Source: Fasciolopsis buskii (lineage: Eukaryota > Platyhelminthes > Trematoda > Plagiorchiida > Fasciolidae). Taken from it: a stretch of DNA of 64,000 nt. The notes beneath the pieces are model-generated. The model saw only the letters and a program-made list of their open reading frames with translations. It ran no database searches and had not been told where the DNA came from. Where the stretch lies: assembly GCA_008360955.1 (NCBI GenBank), contig LUCM01000180.1, positions 1 to 64,000 of the forward strand. Reading direction: 5' to 3'. The number at the start of each line of letters is the position of its first letter. Within the stretch, counting starts at the first letter, position 1. A program made the translations under genes and the position numbers. This document shows, one piece after another, positions 1 through 12,000 of the stretch.

Positions 1-1772
1 CCCATTCTTGCACGTTCTGCTTCAAAATACGAAAAACCACTGTTTGCGACACCACTTCATTTCTGACGGGTGCTTGGATATCGACAACTACCCGGCGTCA
101 CTGTCTTATTTCCTGCCTACACTGTCCAAGGATAACTGGTTAGGACGCAATCACTGTTCGCCTTCATTCTTCCACCGGTCTGATTACACATCAGTTTAAG
201 CTTGTGCCGATGAACCAAAAAATCCCAGCTTAACTTGGCCGATCAAATATTTCTCTCATTTACTGGCGCCCCAAAGTATCTCACGTATCTTTTAATAATG
301 TTATTTTAAAACTGTCAGCGTTAATCTGGCAAATTACACGGGAAATGTCTCCGAACGAAAAAAAACATTGAGGCTTTCTTTACTGGGTCAACTTTAATCA
401 ATCCTTGGAGAGATTACGATTTGAATTCCAGCTAGGCCGATACGCTTAAAATATGTACTCCCGCTTTCAGGGCAGTCTATTAATAATCCATTGTGCCTTA
501 TTGTGCATGTTCAGGTAAGAATAGGAAACGCGACAATTGTCACATGACGGGCTATTTTAAGTTCTTGTTTCACCTAGTACGGTTCAAAGAATGCAAGCAT
601 TTGCGTTAAATTTTCGAGGCAGAAAAGTGGCAGATCTTACGGAGAACAAGTTTCATTTAACTAAACAAAAATACACAACCAGTCAGAGTTTATTCATGGA
701 GTCGTGGCACAGGCAGACGACGGAAAATACATTTACTTATCTGGGAAGACTAACGATGAAGACGTGCCTGTTCACTGGCCAGGCCTGTCGATCACATTTT
801 TGCCGTCAGTCTGCTATCCACAGACAATTTAGAATCGAAAATTTCAATGTTATTAATTCCGCTGAGACAATCTTGCTTGAAGAGTCACCTGATCGATTTT
901 GGAATCCTATCTAAGACAAGGAAAACATATATGAAATGAGACCCAGGAAACGTGTTTAGCGTAAACAGAACATACGCCAGTTCAAACTCAACGGACTGTC
1001 TAAAAAGCTGCACATTTGCAAAATCGGTGGAGTAATTGGCGACCTTTGAAACTTCAACTAGGCCGGGATTTTGTCTGAAAATGTGGTTTTGTCCTTCTCA
1101 GATCTGTTCGCTAGCTGTGCATTAATCTTTAACATCTGTGTGTGCTAAAGTATTTGCCTCATTATTAATGCTCGTTTGGAACATGCATGTAGTCCAAATA
1201 ATCAAATAACCTATTGAAACGATCTTGGAATACGCACACAGTGTTCCCCCAATTTCAAAATAGGAATTATTAGTGTTCTTGTAATACTCCCGTGAAGCAC
1301 TCACGCTGTACCTCGAGTTCCCTCGTCTTTGAAAAGTTAGTTTTTTAGAACTTTATTCCATCTTTAGGTGGCGTTGTCTGTTGTTGAATCATCGATAGTA
1401 TGGGTTCTCTTGCCAGACATCGGTTTTTGAGTTCGAAGTGGTTTATAACCTGCATGTGCTCCCATCCTACTCAAAGTGGTGCTCGTCGTGGTCGATATAA
1501 TCAGTGGCTACCTGAGATTCATTGGGTTATACTTGGCAAAAGTGCTTGTGTAGAATTTTGCTTGCTTATACGGTGTATTTTTACATAGCGGATTATCATC
1601 GAAGCAGACAGAAAACTTCACGATTACCCGGAGTGTGAGAACATAGATGGCCTGGAGGATGCTCAACAACAACTCTGATAATGCGCCGTGTTCGCTAGCT
1701 TCCGTTCGCTTGGATATTGCATCAAAACGAGTGGGAAAGAGTGTAGGAAAAACGATTGGATGGATGAAGGGT
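1..1772. other. No recognisable gene; non-coding AT-rich DNA
   Basis: No domain, RNA gene or repeat was recognised. The longest ATG-started frame (591-914, plus, 107 codons) matches nothing I know and is within chance length. A 44-nt segment at 471-514 lies between an acceptor-like ccgctttcag and a consensus donor tcag|gtaaga and is open in at least two frames. It is too short to call an exon without transcripts. Confidence 0.5.
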
Positions 1773-2331
1773 GGAAACGTAATCGACAACCGGTCATCCC
1801 AGATTGAATTCCTCTGTAATTACAGAAACCAAAAACCAAGTTTATTATATCCGAGGTTATTTTATCGGTAGTCAATAAGCAAAAGTGGCTATTTGATTGG
1901 ACGTTTCACAAACTCTATCCCTACCTGATGGATTTCGTACTTCCGCCCTGTCAGCTGTTTCGCATTTCTCGGTAGTCTGAATTGCAGAGTGAAATATCCA
2001 TCTTTGAGATGGAAGCATAAATGTCCTAACAGATGCGTAAATCTAAAACGATGACGCAAAGCCCGTGAATCGATGCGACCACAAAGATAGGGTAGATTGC
2101 TAGATACGGACGTATATCAGTCATCCGAGATAACCGTAAAAAGTTTCAAGTATTGCACAGAACAGGCCACACGTTTGGTAGTTTTGACATTTCCGTTGCT
2201 ATTTTTGTCGGAATGTGTATTTTAGTCCGAAAGACTAGTGCCGAATTTTGTGCAAGCGATTTGCTGAATACTTGTCCTGGAAACGCGGGCTCACCAGTAC
2301 TTTCACCCAAGATATTGTTCCTGATAAACGC
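1773..2331 (+). repeat. Left arm of large inverted duplication
   Basis: The reverse complement of this segment recurs at 3093-3678. The outer 163 bases of the central match (1801-1963 against 3488-3650) are identical by hand comparison. Further in, the arms still align to the end, but this arm lacks many single bases that the right arm has; it is 559 long against 586. Substitutions are few. Homology stops sharply inside, at the sequence gttcctgataaacgc, and fades outside at about 1773. No coding domain was recognised in the arm, and no target-site duplication was found. Confidence 0.9.
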
Positions 2332-3092
2332 TCATTGTTACTTTGAGTCGTTGCGGGAAAGCCACGTGAATAGGAATAATGTGTTATTACCATGAAGTAA
2401 CGTGGAATATTGATGTCTATTGTTAGCATTGGTATTGGTATTAGTATTAGTATCTTTGTTTAGTATCCTAAGGCAAAAAGTCGCCAAGCATGAAAAAAAA
2501 TGGACTGGAGAATAATGAAAGCAGAAAATGCATTTCGTTTAGGACTATATTTATGTGGAAGTTTGTTCTCAGCCTTCTCACCACAACACGGTTTTCCAAA
2601 CGAAGAGATACAATCCGGGTTTACAAGCCAGAATCGGCTTTGATGCCGTTGCATTGGACTGATGGTACGCGAATGCGTTTACGATTCGATGACTGCTTTC
2701 CAATCCTTGCACGATGAATCAAAAACGTCGACTTCTTTCGAGCCAAGGCGAGCATTATATTTCCCCATGAATCTACCGGTTTCCTTGTGTTGTGTTGTTG
2801 TACACGGAACATGATCTCTCATGCTCGTTTGAACAACGGATATCGTTTTCTTCAATCGTTCCCATAGCCGATCTTCCTAGTAAGCTAAAAATGAATTCAT
2901 ACTTTTTCAAACACCGGACAAACGTTTTGAGTAGAGGGATCTAAGGTAATCTTTTAAGGATATCAGGCGAAGTGCTTGTAAACATGCTTGAATTAATAAT
3001 CCGAATAATTTTCCATGAAAACGATTAGGACATAAAAGGAATTTGCGCGAACATGCTGTTGTTATGTACTGGATTTACAGATTTATTTCTGG
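2332..3092. other. Loop between the inverted arms
   Basis: These 761 bases of unique sequence separate the two arms and show no self-complementarity continuing from them. They hold only short frames without recognisable domains, plus a hexamer-like simple repeat at 2428-2453. The large loop argues against a simple hairpin-read (missed adapter) artefact, in which the arms should meet directly. Confidence 0.6.
2428..2453. repeat. Simple repeat, (attggt/attagt)n
   Basis: Four imperfect six-base units (attggt, attggt, attagt, attagt) followed by a partial unit, inside the loop of the inverted duplication. Confidence 0.75.
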
Positions 3093-3678
3093 GCGTTTAT
3101 CAGGAACAATATTTTGGGTGAAAGTACTGGTGAGCCGCCGCTTTACCAGGACAGTGATTCAGTCAAATCGCCTTTGGCCCAAAATTCGGCCTACTTAGTA
3201 CTTTCCGGACTAAAATTACACATTCCGACAAGTTAAAGCAACTGGCAATGTCAAACTACCAAACTGTGTGGCCTGTTCTGCTGCAATACTTTGAAACTTT
3301 TACGGTTATCTCGGATGACTGATATACGTCCGTTAGCTAGCAATCTACCCTATCTTTGTGGCTCGCATCGATTTCACGGCTTTGTCGTCATCGTTTTTTA
3401 GATTTACGCATCTGTATAGGACATTTAATGTCTTCCATCTCAAAGATTGGATATTTCACTCTGGCAATTCAGACTACCGAGGAAATGGCGAAACAGCTGA
3501 CAGGGCGGAAGTACGAAATCCATCAGGTAGGGATAGAGTTTGTGAAACGTCCAATCAAATAGCCACTTTTGCTTATTGACTACCGATAAAATAACCTCGG
3601 ATATAATAAACTTGGTTTTTGGTTTCTGTAATTACAGAGGAATTCAATCTGGATGGCAGGTTGTCCGACTGCATTTCC
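3093..3678 (-). repeat. Right arm of large inverted duplication
   Basis: Inverted partner of 1773-2331. Read on the minus strand it starts at about 3678, is identical to the left arm over 3488-3650, and runs to 3093. In the inner part it carries extra single bases relative to the left arm at roughly one per 10-20 bases (for example gccatttcctcgg here against gcatttctcgg there). Two overlapping frames of about 70 codons at 3356-3579 arise only because of the local base order and match nothing known. Confidence 0.9.
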
Positions 3679-4665
3679 AACTGATAATGCTGATATATTC
3701 TTAGACAGATGTTTTTTTTCATTTTTTGCCTCCTTCTTCCTCACGTTCTAGCCCTATTGATTCTCGTTGTTTTCTGTTTGTTAGAACGAGATGGATTTAT
3801 TTTTATCTTCAATTTCCTAAAATGCCTTTGACATTTTAATAGCATTCTCGAAGACACGTTTGGTGGTTTCACTGCCCGGAAAGCACATATTTTGCGTGTC
3901 ACATTGTCGGACCTGTTTCTATTGAGCATTACCACTGTCTTCACGTAGTTCTTATTCTTTAACTTTTTACTCTCCTAGGTTCCTGAATTCTTGTAGCTGT
4001 TCACGTGAAAGCAGTTTTATTCCTTACTTTGTTCGTTTCCGCGTTACTTGCGAAAAGGTAGTTCGTGGTCTTCCAAAGAATATCCAATTTTAGCTTTTGA
4101 GAATTTTTATCCTTCCTCCCTGTTTTTTACTAAGTTGCTTATTTTATCAAAATATGCCCTGATATATTTGCATCCTTCCCAAGTGTTGGCCATGCGCAAT
4201 GTATGTTCTGACTACAGCTTCAATCACACTCGGGTGTACGTAAACTCTGCTTGATTTGACTTGGCTATTGTGTTCCATAATTCCTCATTTTGTCTGCTGG
4301 AAGACATCACAAGTACGATGGATAGCAAAAACGACCTGAATGTATTAACATTAGCTCAATTTATGAGACTGGGCGTATTTTATCCGGATAATGAATCAAG
4401 CTAAGCAGCTCAACATGCCTAGTGCTTTTTGTGATCGAACTCAATAGTTTGGTTGAATTGGGGATATTGGACAAACTATTTTGAAATGGAGCCTTTTATT
4501 TGCACCAACTGCGTGAGATTTGATGATATCGGTGAGTTCATCTTTCACTAGCACGAAAGCACGGACCAAATAATTTTCAGTTGTTTTGAGGTGCCTTGAG
4601 GCGCCAGATATCAAAGAGAATGGGGAATCCATTTACGTACTATGTATCCGGGGCCCATGTTAACC
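3679..4665. other. No recognisable gene
   Basis: AT-rich with T-rich runs (3709-3730). Frames at 3741-3944 (minus) and 4048-4254 (plus) are short and featureless. No repeat or RNA gene was seen. Confidence 0.5.
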
Positions 4666-4712
4666 ATAGCTCAGAGTTAGGGCGCCTCCCAGGTCGCCCG
4701 TTCGATTCCTGT
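4666..4712 (+). repeat. tRNA-like fragment (possible SINE head)
   Basis: An A-box-like atagctcagagttaggg (from 4666) is followed by a near-perfect B-box gttcgattcc at 4700-4709. The boxes are about 33 bases apart, some 12 fewer than in a real tRNA, so the anticodon arm is shortened and no cloverleaf can form. This fits a tRNA-derived SINE head or a tRNA pseudogene. No SINE body or A-rich tail was identified downstream. Confidence 0.5.
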
Positions 4713-7700
4713 TGGTGACGTGGACTTTTGAGTGCGGAGTGCGTTAATCTTTCAATACATTCAAAATGGTAAAGGAACCCAGAAAAATTTGTTTTAATGT
4801 TCAGCTAGGTTGTTTTTCTTCGCGAAAATGTGAAAACCATCAAGAGAACACAATATCGATTATTGAAAGAACTTGTCCATTGTCCAATATAGCAAATTAG
4901 ACAAAGCAAAAATATTTTCTCCTCGACATTAGTTGTTTTGAATAGTTTACAAGCACGTCAGTTTGCAGGATCTTCCTAATGGTTTAACTTGCGAAAAGGA
5001 TAAGTTGAAAAATAAGCGTAATTAGTTAGACTGTTCTTATGATTTACTTTAGTACCATTGCAATATTTTATTTGTTAGAATTCTCGCTTTCATCAATTTT
5101 CGTATCAACATTCGTAACTTCTTGAAAATTTCAGTAAAATTTCTTTATTGGTTGAATGAATCTGATTTATCTATAGCCTAACCATATTCCCTGCACATAG
5201 CCAGCTAACTTTCTACTGAATTATTGCTTTGTAAAGTCACGATTTATTAGCACTTTGTTTTATGGTCAATGTCACATGGAAACAGCACAAACCAAATGAA
5301 TTTTTGATCAAATATCATGAAGATAAGGCAAGATGTTTGGGTGCCGATTTACAAGGTTACTTCAGGAGGGTCGTCTAGTGAAGACAAGAAATATATCTTC
5401 GAAACAGAAAGGCAACTTAAATTACGATGATAATAGGACACATAGATGAAAATTCGCTCGCGAAATCTAGATGCAGCACAAAACTGGTTGTTAATGCATT
5501 CATCTTGAGATAACAAATCAAAATACCCAATACACCCAACACAGAATCGGTTGTAGAGTAGTCAGTAAAAGCGTTGTAAAGTAGAGCAGCACTGATCCTA
5601 CTCCGACACTAAAATAGCCTTGGATTTCACTGTGGCGAGTGGTTTATTCTGTCATCGGCTGCAAGGTCTGCGGTGGGAAAGGAAACCTATAGTGTAACTT
5701 ATATACTTTAATTCGAGGGAAAACAATATCTGTCGTTTAAGATTTGTCAAGGTTTTTCAACGGACCAACGGTATCAACCTTGCAGAAAGCCGTTGCGGAC
5801 CGCAATCAGAGGCTTTTACATGAAATGGAATTCATCAGTGATTAAGAAAACATTCGACAAAATACGTAAAGATAATCTTTGTTAAAGGACTAGAAAAATC
5901 GTTATGTTACACTTTAACCCAAACCCGTAGATCAGTAGGACAAAAACAGACCACCTCATAAAGTCCTGCGATTTGCGTGAAAATTTTTTGGGATATAAGA
6001 TGCGATTTATCTAGTTATAGCTCAAAAGCACGACGATTGATGTAATCAAAAATGCTCAATGATTCGAAAGCAGAAGTTGAACATCTACGCATTCATATAC
6101 GACTAATCTGCGCACTGGAGACTGGAGTTGAAATTCTATCGAAATAAAACGAGATGCAAAATAACGCCATAACAACTTTGCTGATTCCATGCCGAGCAGG
6201 CACATAAGGTAGCGAACAACAAATATTGCCCGGCTGAATAACGACACAGAAGAAATTCTTCAGTTCAGAAACGATCGAAACTACTTTGCTGCAAGCAAAT
6301 TGAGTTTCCTTTTAGTTGTTGAAATCATGACATTGTAGCTGGCTTTTGATTACGAAAAATATATTGACGGCTAAATTTCTGACATGGTTACCGTTTTGTA
6401 ACGAAGACAAGAAAAGAAGTCGTCTGCTCTGCATTGGCCGCAAACCTTCAATCGATTCTATCTCAAAGATTCTATATCCAGTTAGCATTAATTCTAGCGA
6501 GAAAAATAAAGTTAAGCAGAAAAAAAGTTCGTTTATTAATCACAATCGAACTGGTTGGTCTTCAGTGATCAACACTTAATGGTCGATTCTTTTGCTGGCT
6601 GATTTGGTTTAGCGTTGTTCATCAAATTTTTCACGCGGCGCTTTTGCTTACATCATCGATCGACGCAAAAGGTGCGATGTTGGCGCAGAAATTTTGATCA
6701 TTGACAAACGTACTGGATAAACCAAATCAAAACCCATTACCCTTACAGTTCCCAACTAAATAAAGGCGAAACACAAAGTTGTCTGACCCAAATCACTTGG
6801 AAATTTTGTGAAAATTACTTTTCACCGTATTATAACCATTCGTAATTGTCATTCGATTGGGAGATTTCGACCGAGTTTTCTTTGGTTTGACTAGTGCTGA
6901 ATTTCACTAGAGCACATACACTCGTGTGCTTTCCAGGGTGTACTGAGGTTATGCACCCCATCCCAAGAATTGTGATGGGACACGGGCTGGTCAGATATTC
7001 CTATACCAATGTCTGCCAATCCACAAGAGATGACAGAAACAATATCCAAGTACTTTTGTCTGCATGAATCAGAAGATTTTATTGAATGCTCTTGGAAATA
7101 ATTTCCACTATGGACACATAAATGCGTGTATATTCATAGTGAGGAATAGAATTAGAATCCCTGATAAACTTAAAAAACCTTAAATGATCGTTAGCAATTT
7201 GTATGACAAACGTCGTGTTCCAGTCCCAAAGATTTGTGTTGGAAAATATTTTGAAGCCATTTCATGACGAATTTTTAACCCCTTGTTGGTAAAACGTTAT
7301 TTAAAGAGTTCTGAAAATGTGGGTTGAACCCACCAGAAAATCTGTTCCACACAAAAACGCGGGACGGATCAATAACTTTCCTCGTCGCTTATGCTCACCT
7401 TCGATTCTGTTTTCAGGTGAATTCACCGAAAATCTACTGATATACAGGTCAGACGAAACTTCAACTCAACTAAAACTAGGTGGCTTTTCAGAAAAATTAG
7501 TCCACCTATCTAGCGGGAATCATAATGATTATCTAAGAAATATTGCATTTCACTGGCTGTCCTCCTAAACGTCAAAACACCCATGGAAGTTGACTCCATC
7601 AGAATGGATCTCGGTCGAGCGAGCAGTCGCCAAGTTCGTAAGGTGCGGAGTTAAATTTGGGACGAAATACTAAGATTTGTTTGCATCGTGCGCTTCACAC

Positions 7701-8750
7701 TTTGCTAGAACAACCTGGTAACTGAACTCATCCACACCTACCCACTGCTCTCAAGTTTTTATGCGAAGATTCCCTGAAGAAGTTTTCGGATATCTTAAAC
7801 ACCGTAGGAATCATTGAGACCACCGACGCCTATATTTTTCCAATTGAATTATCTAAAGAAAAAGATCCGAGGGACAGTTGCCTCATGCAGGGTACGAGCA
7901 GATTCTTACGTGGCCAAAGCGAGCAGAAACCAACAAAATGATTCAAACAACATTATCAAAACAACTGATAAATTAAAAGCTCTCTTGTTGGCGATATATT
8001 TGCCTAAAACCCATGGCATTTTCCGCATGCTTGTTTGAAGTGATCTAATCAGCTAGCAAAACGAATTGTCTGAATTTAATCGGAAGCCCCCGGACATCTG
8101 ATTTCACAGGTGAATTTTGTGGATACAACTCAAATAAGTAGGTGCACTAGTTAGTTTCTGCCAAATATCCTAAACTCTCAAAATGTTGAATATGTAAATT
8201 TCATGTGATTCTGCCACAGCAGCATATCATTCCACCTACACACCTAATCGGTGACTAATATCCACGTTGACAGAGCTGCAACAAGTTGCTTTTATGATTG
8301 TGTGTAGAATGATAAATTTACCCTCTTTATTCAAGTACGGTACTGGTAAAAAATCGATTTCCACTGTGATTACTTGTGTCGCACTGACACGCGTCTCGAG
8401 ACGAAGCGTTTTGTCCGCTGTGAGCCATCTGTCATTTTATAAAAGCCAATAAAAATTACCATTGTCTACCCTAATGAAACGGCTTGGAATGCTGACTCTC
8501 TAAACATGAGCTTCGGTTTGCGTGGGTGTCATATGACAATGAATGAATGACAGCATAACCATATCAAGCACAAATCGATCTTGAGTAAATAACATTGATA
8601 ACCACCTTATTTCTGTTATTACATCTCATATCTCCAAACAACGGAATTCTACAATTTGCACAGGGTTTGGTGAGTTTGACTGGATGAATGGTGTTCAATT
8701 TTTCTCTGGTATAAAACAATTGAGGTATGATGATCGACTTGACTGTTCTA
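4713..8750. other. No recognisable gene; one weak exon-like frame
   Basis: No domain or repeat was recognised. The frame at 7317-7568 contains a good acceptor (gattctgttttcag, ending 7416) followed by an open, fairly protein-like stretch to the stop at 7566-7568, but no clear poly(A) signal follows. Short hairpins occur at 6913-6932 and 6957-6980. None of this reaches the level of a call. Confidence 0.45.
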
Positions 8751-9008
8751 CTAGTCCTGCTTAAGAATGCATTCGGACAGGCGCCTAGTTGTGTATCCGG
8801 TGCACAGTATCACAAAATAGAAAGTAAACCCATAGGCGAAGACTGAGACCAAAGGAATCAGCACACTGTCTTTCAAGTAGAAAAGGACCGCTGGTTCATA
8901 AATGAACAAACTTTGGAACCTAGCGACGTGGAATGTCCTGTCGATAACATCAAACCATTTCTTCTGTGCTGTCTTTGACAATGAGTCGCCATTTTTTTTA
9001 AAAGAACT
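8751..9008 (-). pseudogene. Penelope-like element, decayed C-terminal endonuclease piece
   Basis: On the minus strand this open stretch aligns without gaps to the endonuclease-proximal part of the PLE at 30.16-30.41 kb. Starting from the NGD/KGD motif, a hand count gives 25 identical residues out of 74, ending in the shared block TTRRLSE, which is part of the GIY-YIG endonuclease core of Penelope-like retroelements. The cysteines and the Y-I-G of the core are lost (ILCTGYTTRRLSE replaces the expected pattern), and the frame stops a few residues later, so it cannot be an active nuclease. No reverse transcriptase part was recognised upstream on the minus strand (9.0-10.2 kb). It is interpreted as an old, truncated copy of the same family as the 29-kb element, in opposite orientation. 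Confidence 0.65.
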
Positions 9009-12000
9009 ATTGTCATTGGTTTCATTTCCGTCAGTGCATTCCAAATAGAGTTTGCATTTTCTGCATCTTCCTAACCAATGAGCTATTTTAAGTACTCATT
9101 CCCCTGTAGCTCCTCTCCAAGTGTTTTCAGGTTTCATAGAATTTGGGGACTTTTGAATTAGGAGTGAATTATTCGTGTTGACTTTACCATAATTCTGACT
9201 TTCGTTCAGAACATTCCATAAGCCATGCTATGAAATGGTTTCCATTGACCAAAAACTTTTTTTCATTTGTCTTTTGTTACAAATTCTGAACTAAAATCTC
9301 GAGAAAGACTGCGACATATTTTTCAGAAAAGCGAGAGCAGCTTACAGCAACCAATGAGATACGAGAATCTGACAAACTTGAAAAAAGTAAACAAGATTTT
9401 GCCTATACCAGCTTCATCAGACCTAATTTGAAAGTGACTCCCAGTTCTATTTGACACATTCACGGTCCAAATCAACTGAGTATACGACCATGCGGAGGCA
9501 AAACTTTGGATGAAACCGGAGAATCATTGAACAAAAAACAACGGAATAGAAGATCAGCTGATTGGAGTGTCCTGCCCATCCGAAGGTGGAACGGTGTTGC
9601 GTACCATAAAATATTTTTCAACATACGGATGTATATCATCTGCAAACTCAAATACGTGAACGAATGAAATCGTTCATTTGTACCGAAAATTTACAAAGTG
9701 GAACAGGGCTGCAAACTAGTTATTAGATTAATCAGAATTACAAATGAATTACCGAGGATTTACTCTTTCTCGACACGGATTCAATCGAAGCTGCGATCCG
9801 GAGATAATAAAATTAAACCACAGGTCAAAAGACGATTAGCCATGGAAAGCTAATATTGACAAATTCAGTAAATGAAATAAAATCAATAGTAGGTGAAACT
9901 GCACAGGTTCGGTATTGGCTGTAATTTTTCAGAGGCTGAAGGCCACGAATTAAATGAAAGGTATTGATAATAAATCAACATTTGGTTGGTATGTTTGCGT
10001 AAATGCCGAACGCTTCGTACTTGCATTTTCGGGTACAAATTTCTCCTCGTTGCTCAGCTGTTCCATACAGGATTTCGAAGGTTTTAATACTGTTGTGAAA
10101 TGAATGAACGGTGCGAAATGAAGCCGAAAATAAATTGGGAAAAATTATTCGAGCAATTCGTGTTTTGTAGTTCATGGGTTTAGAATTTGCACCACGAACG
10201 CTCGATTGCCAGCCTTATTTACATTATCGTTTTGATGTTAACGGTTTTTCTACTCGTGAGCATTAATATTTCCAGTCCTGTTTTTAGTTTTGACCTCGAC
10301 CAGTGTGAACGAATTGACCTCCGGCCATTCCTTTGCCATAACTTTTAAATTTCATGGCCGAACAATGTGAATTCTCAACCCCGAAACTTTAGCTTTTACT
10401 TGAAATTTAAGAGTTCTGATCTGACATTTTTCGGATCACCTATAGTGAGACAGCACTTTGAAAAGCAAATTTGTTTGTTTGTTCAAACTTTGCGGATGAA
10501 TTACAAACTTACTGATCATCGGCTCATGCTAATCGTTTGCTATTGAACATTTTGGATCAGTGTCCTGATGCTAGCCTGAAGTCGCCGTTTCTTTAAACCG
10601 AGACTAAAACAAAACAGGGACACATAGTTACTGAACTATGCGGGAGCAGTAGATCCCCACTTGATTTACTTTAATGGCTTAATAAATCTAGGGAGTGCAA
10701 GCTCGTGGTTTCTCACCGAGAATAAACAGGCTTTTCCATTGTGTGATGCAAAAATTAGGTTGCCTCGACCAAACTGACACTGCGCGCATATTTAGATAAA
10801 GTAAGGAACACTGGTGACAGAATTCCTTCGGGAGAAGTTGTGTAGCACGTAGTCGGTAGACGCCAGGGCGGGTTGTTTGCGTTGCTACCGCTACTAGCTG
10901 TCGCATTTGTTGGGTTTCGATGGGTGTTCGTTTTCATGAGGTTCTAATCACAGACCTGGTTGGGATCAAATCGTCGGAGCAAGTGCGCAGTTGGCGATGC
11001 TCTGTTTGGAAAGACCTGTCCCTTTTGGTGGCCTCCTATCTATTTGACGATCTTGGTTTCGTCACACCTCGTATGTTTCTCTACTTAACCTCCGCTGAAT
11101 TGACCTTTGACTCTGGAATAATGAAATCCAGTTTGAATACTTAGATCGTTTTAGCTGTGTGCCCTTGATCCTACCTCCAGAGTATGAATATTAGGTGATT
11201 CGGTTTCATTGATGCCTCCTTATTAGTGAATCAGTACTAAAATTTTGTTCGTATGCCTCAACTTCCGGGTTTTCTATTTATTTAAGTGGTTTGCTGCGCA
11301 CTATACAGTGCAAGTGGCCTAATTTCTTAAGTCTATTGCTTAAAGGATTCGAAGGGAACCAAGCCTCTAGAACATTTTGAGTCCTTCGCTGTTGCTGGGT
11401 CCGCAATGTTAACTCTGGCTATGAAACATTTTCAATCTAAGCAATAAGGAGTAAAACTCAGAATCGCCAGAAAGGCAGCAATGTGAGCTACGACCAGCAG
11501 AACTCTTTAAAACCGTCGAGATCCGTATTGATCATTTGCGCTTGTGAATTCGAATACCTTTGATTGACAAACCATCAGTTCAGATTCATTTTATCGCCAT
11601 CATTTCTGCATAGATTTATCCTATCGAATCCGCACTAGATGCAATCAGAAGTCAGCGTTAGACGAAATAGGCGATCCCTTATTAAAAACAAGGAAGACTC
11701 ACCATGGTTGTGGTCAGTTTAGTTTCACTATCACTGTCTGACGACTATCCGGACCAACTGGAGTCAAATCCAACTAAAGCGCTAAAGCAAAATAAAACGG
11801 ATGGTCGATGAATTTTTTCACAGCCCTCAGTAAAATCACTAATTAGGTCGAGCTAATCAGGACGTATCTTGAGTTGTTTGTTTCGCCCATGTCGTAAAGT
11901 TGTACATTGTCAGTGCTGTTCATCTTTGTCGATAGCATGGCTTAACGTCTGATCTTCCACACCCCTGTTTTAGTTTAGCATGTGGTGCATTCTTCCAGCG

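Noticed and set aside
6900..6985. Short hairpins (agcacatacactcgtgtgct and cccatc...gatggg)
   Set aside because: Short imperfect stems with no conserved or functional context.
9327..9386. 60-nt micro-exon-like segment
   Set aside because: Good acceptor but weak donor (gtaaac), open in two frames, and no neighbouring exon; easily chance.
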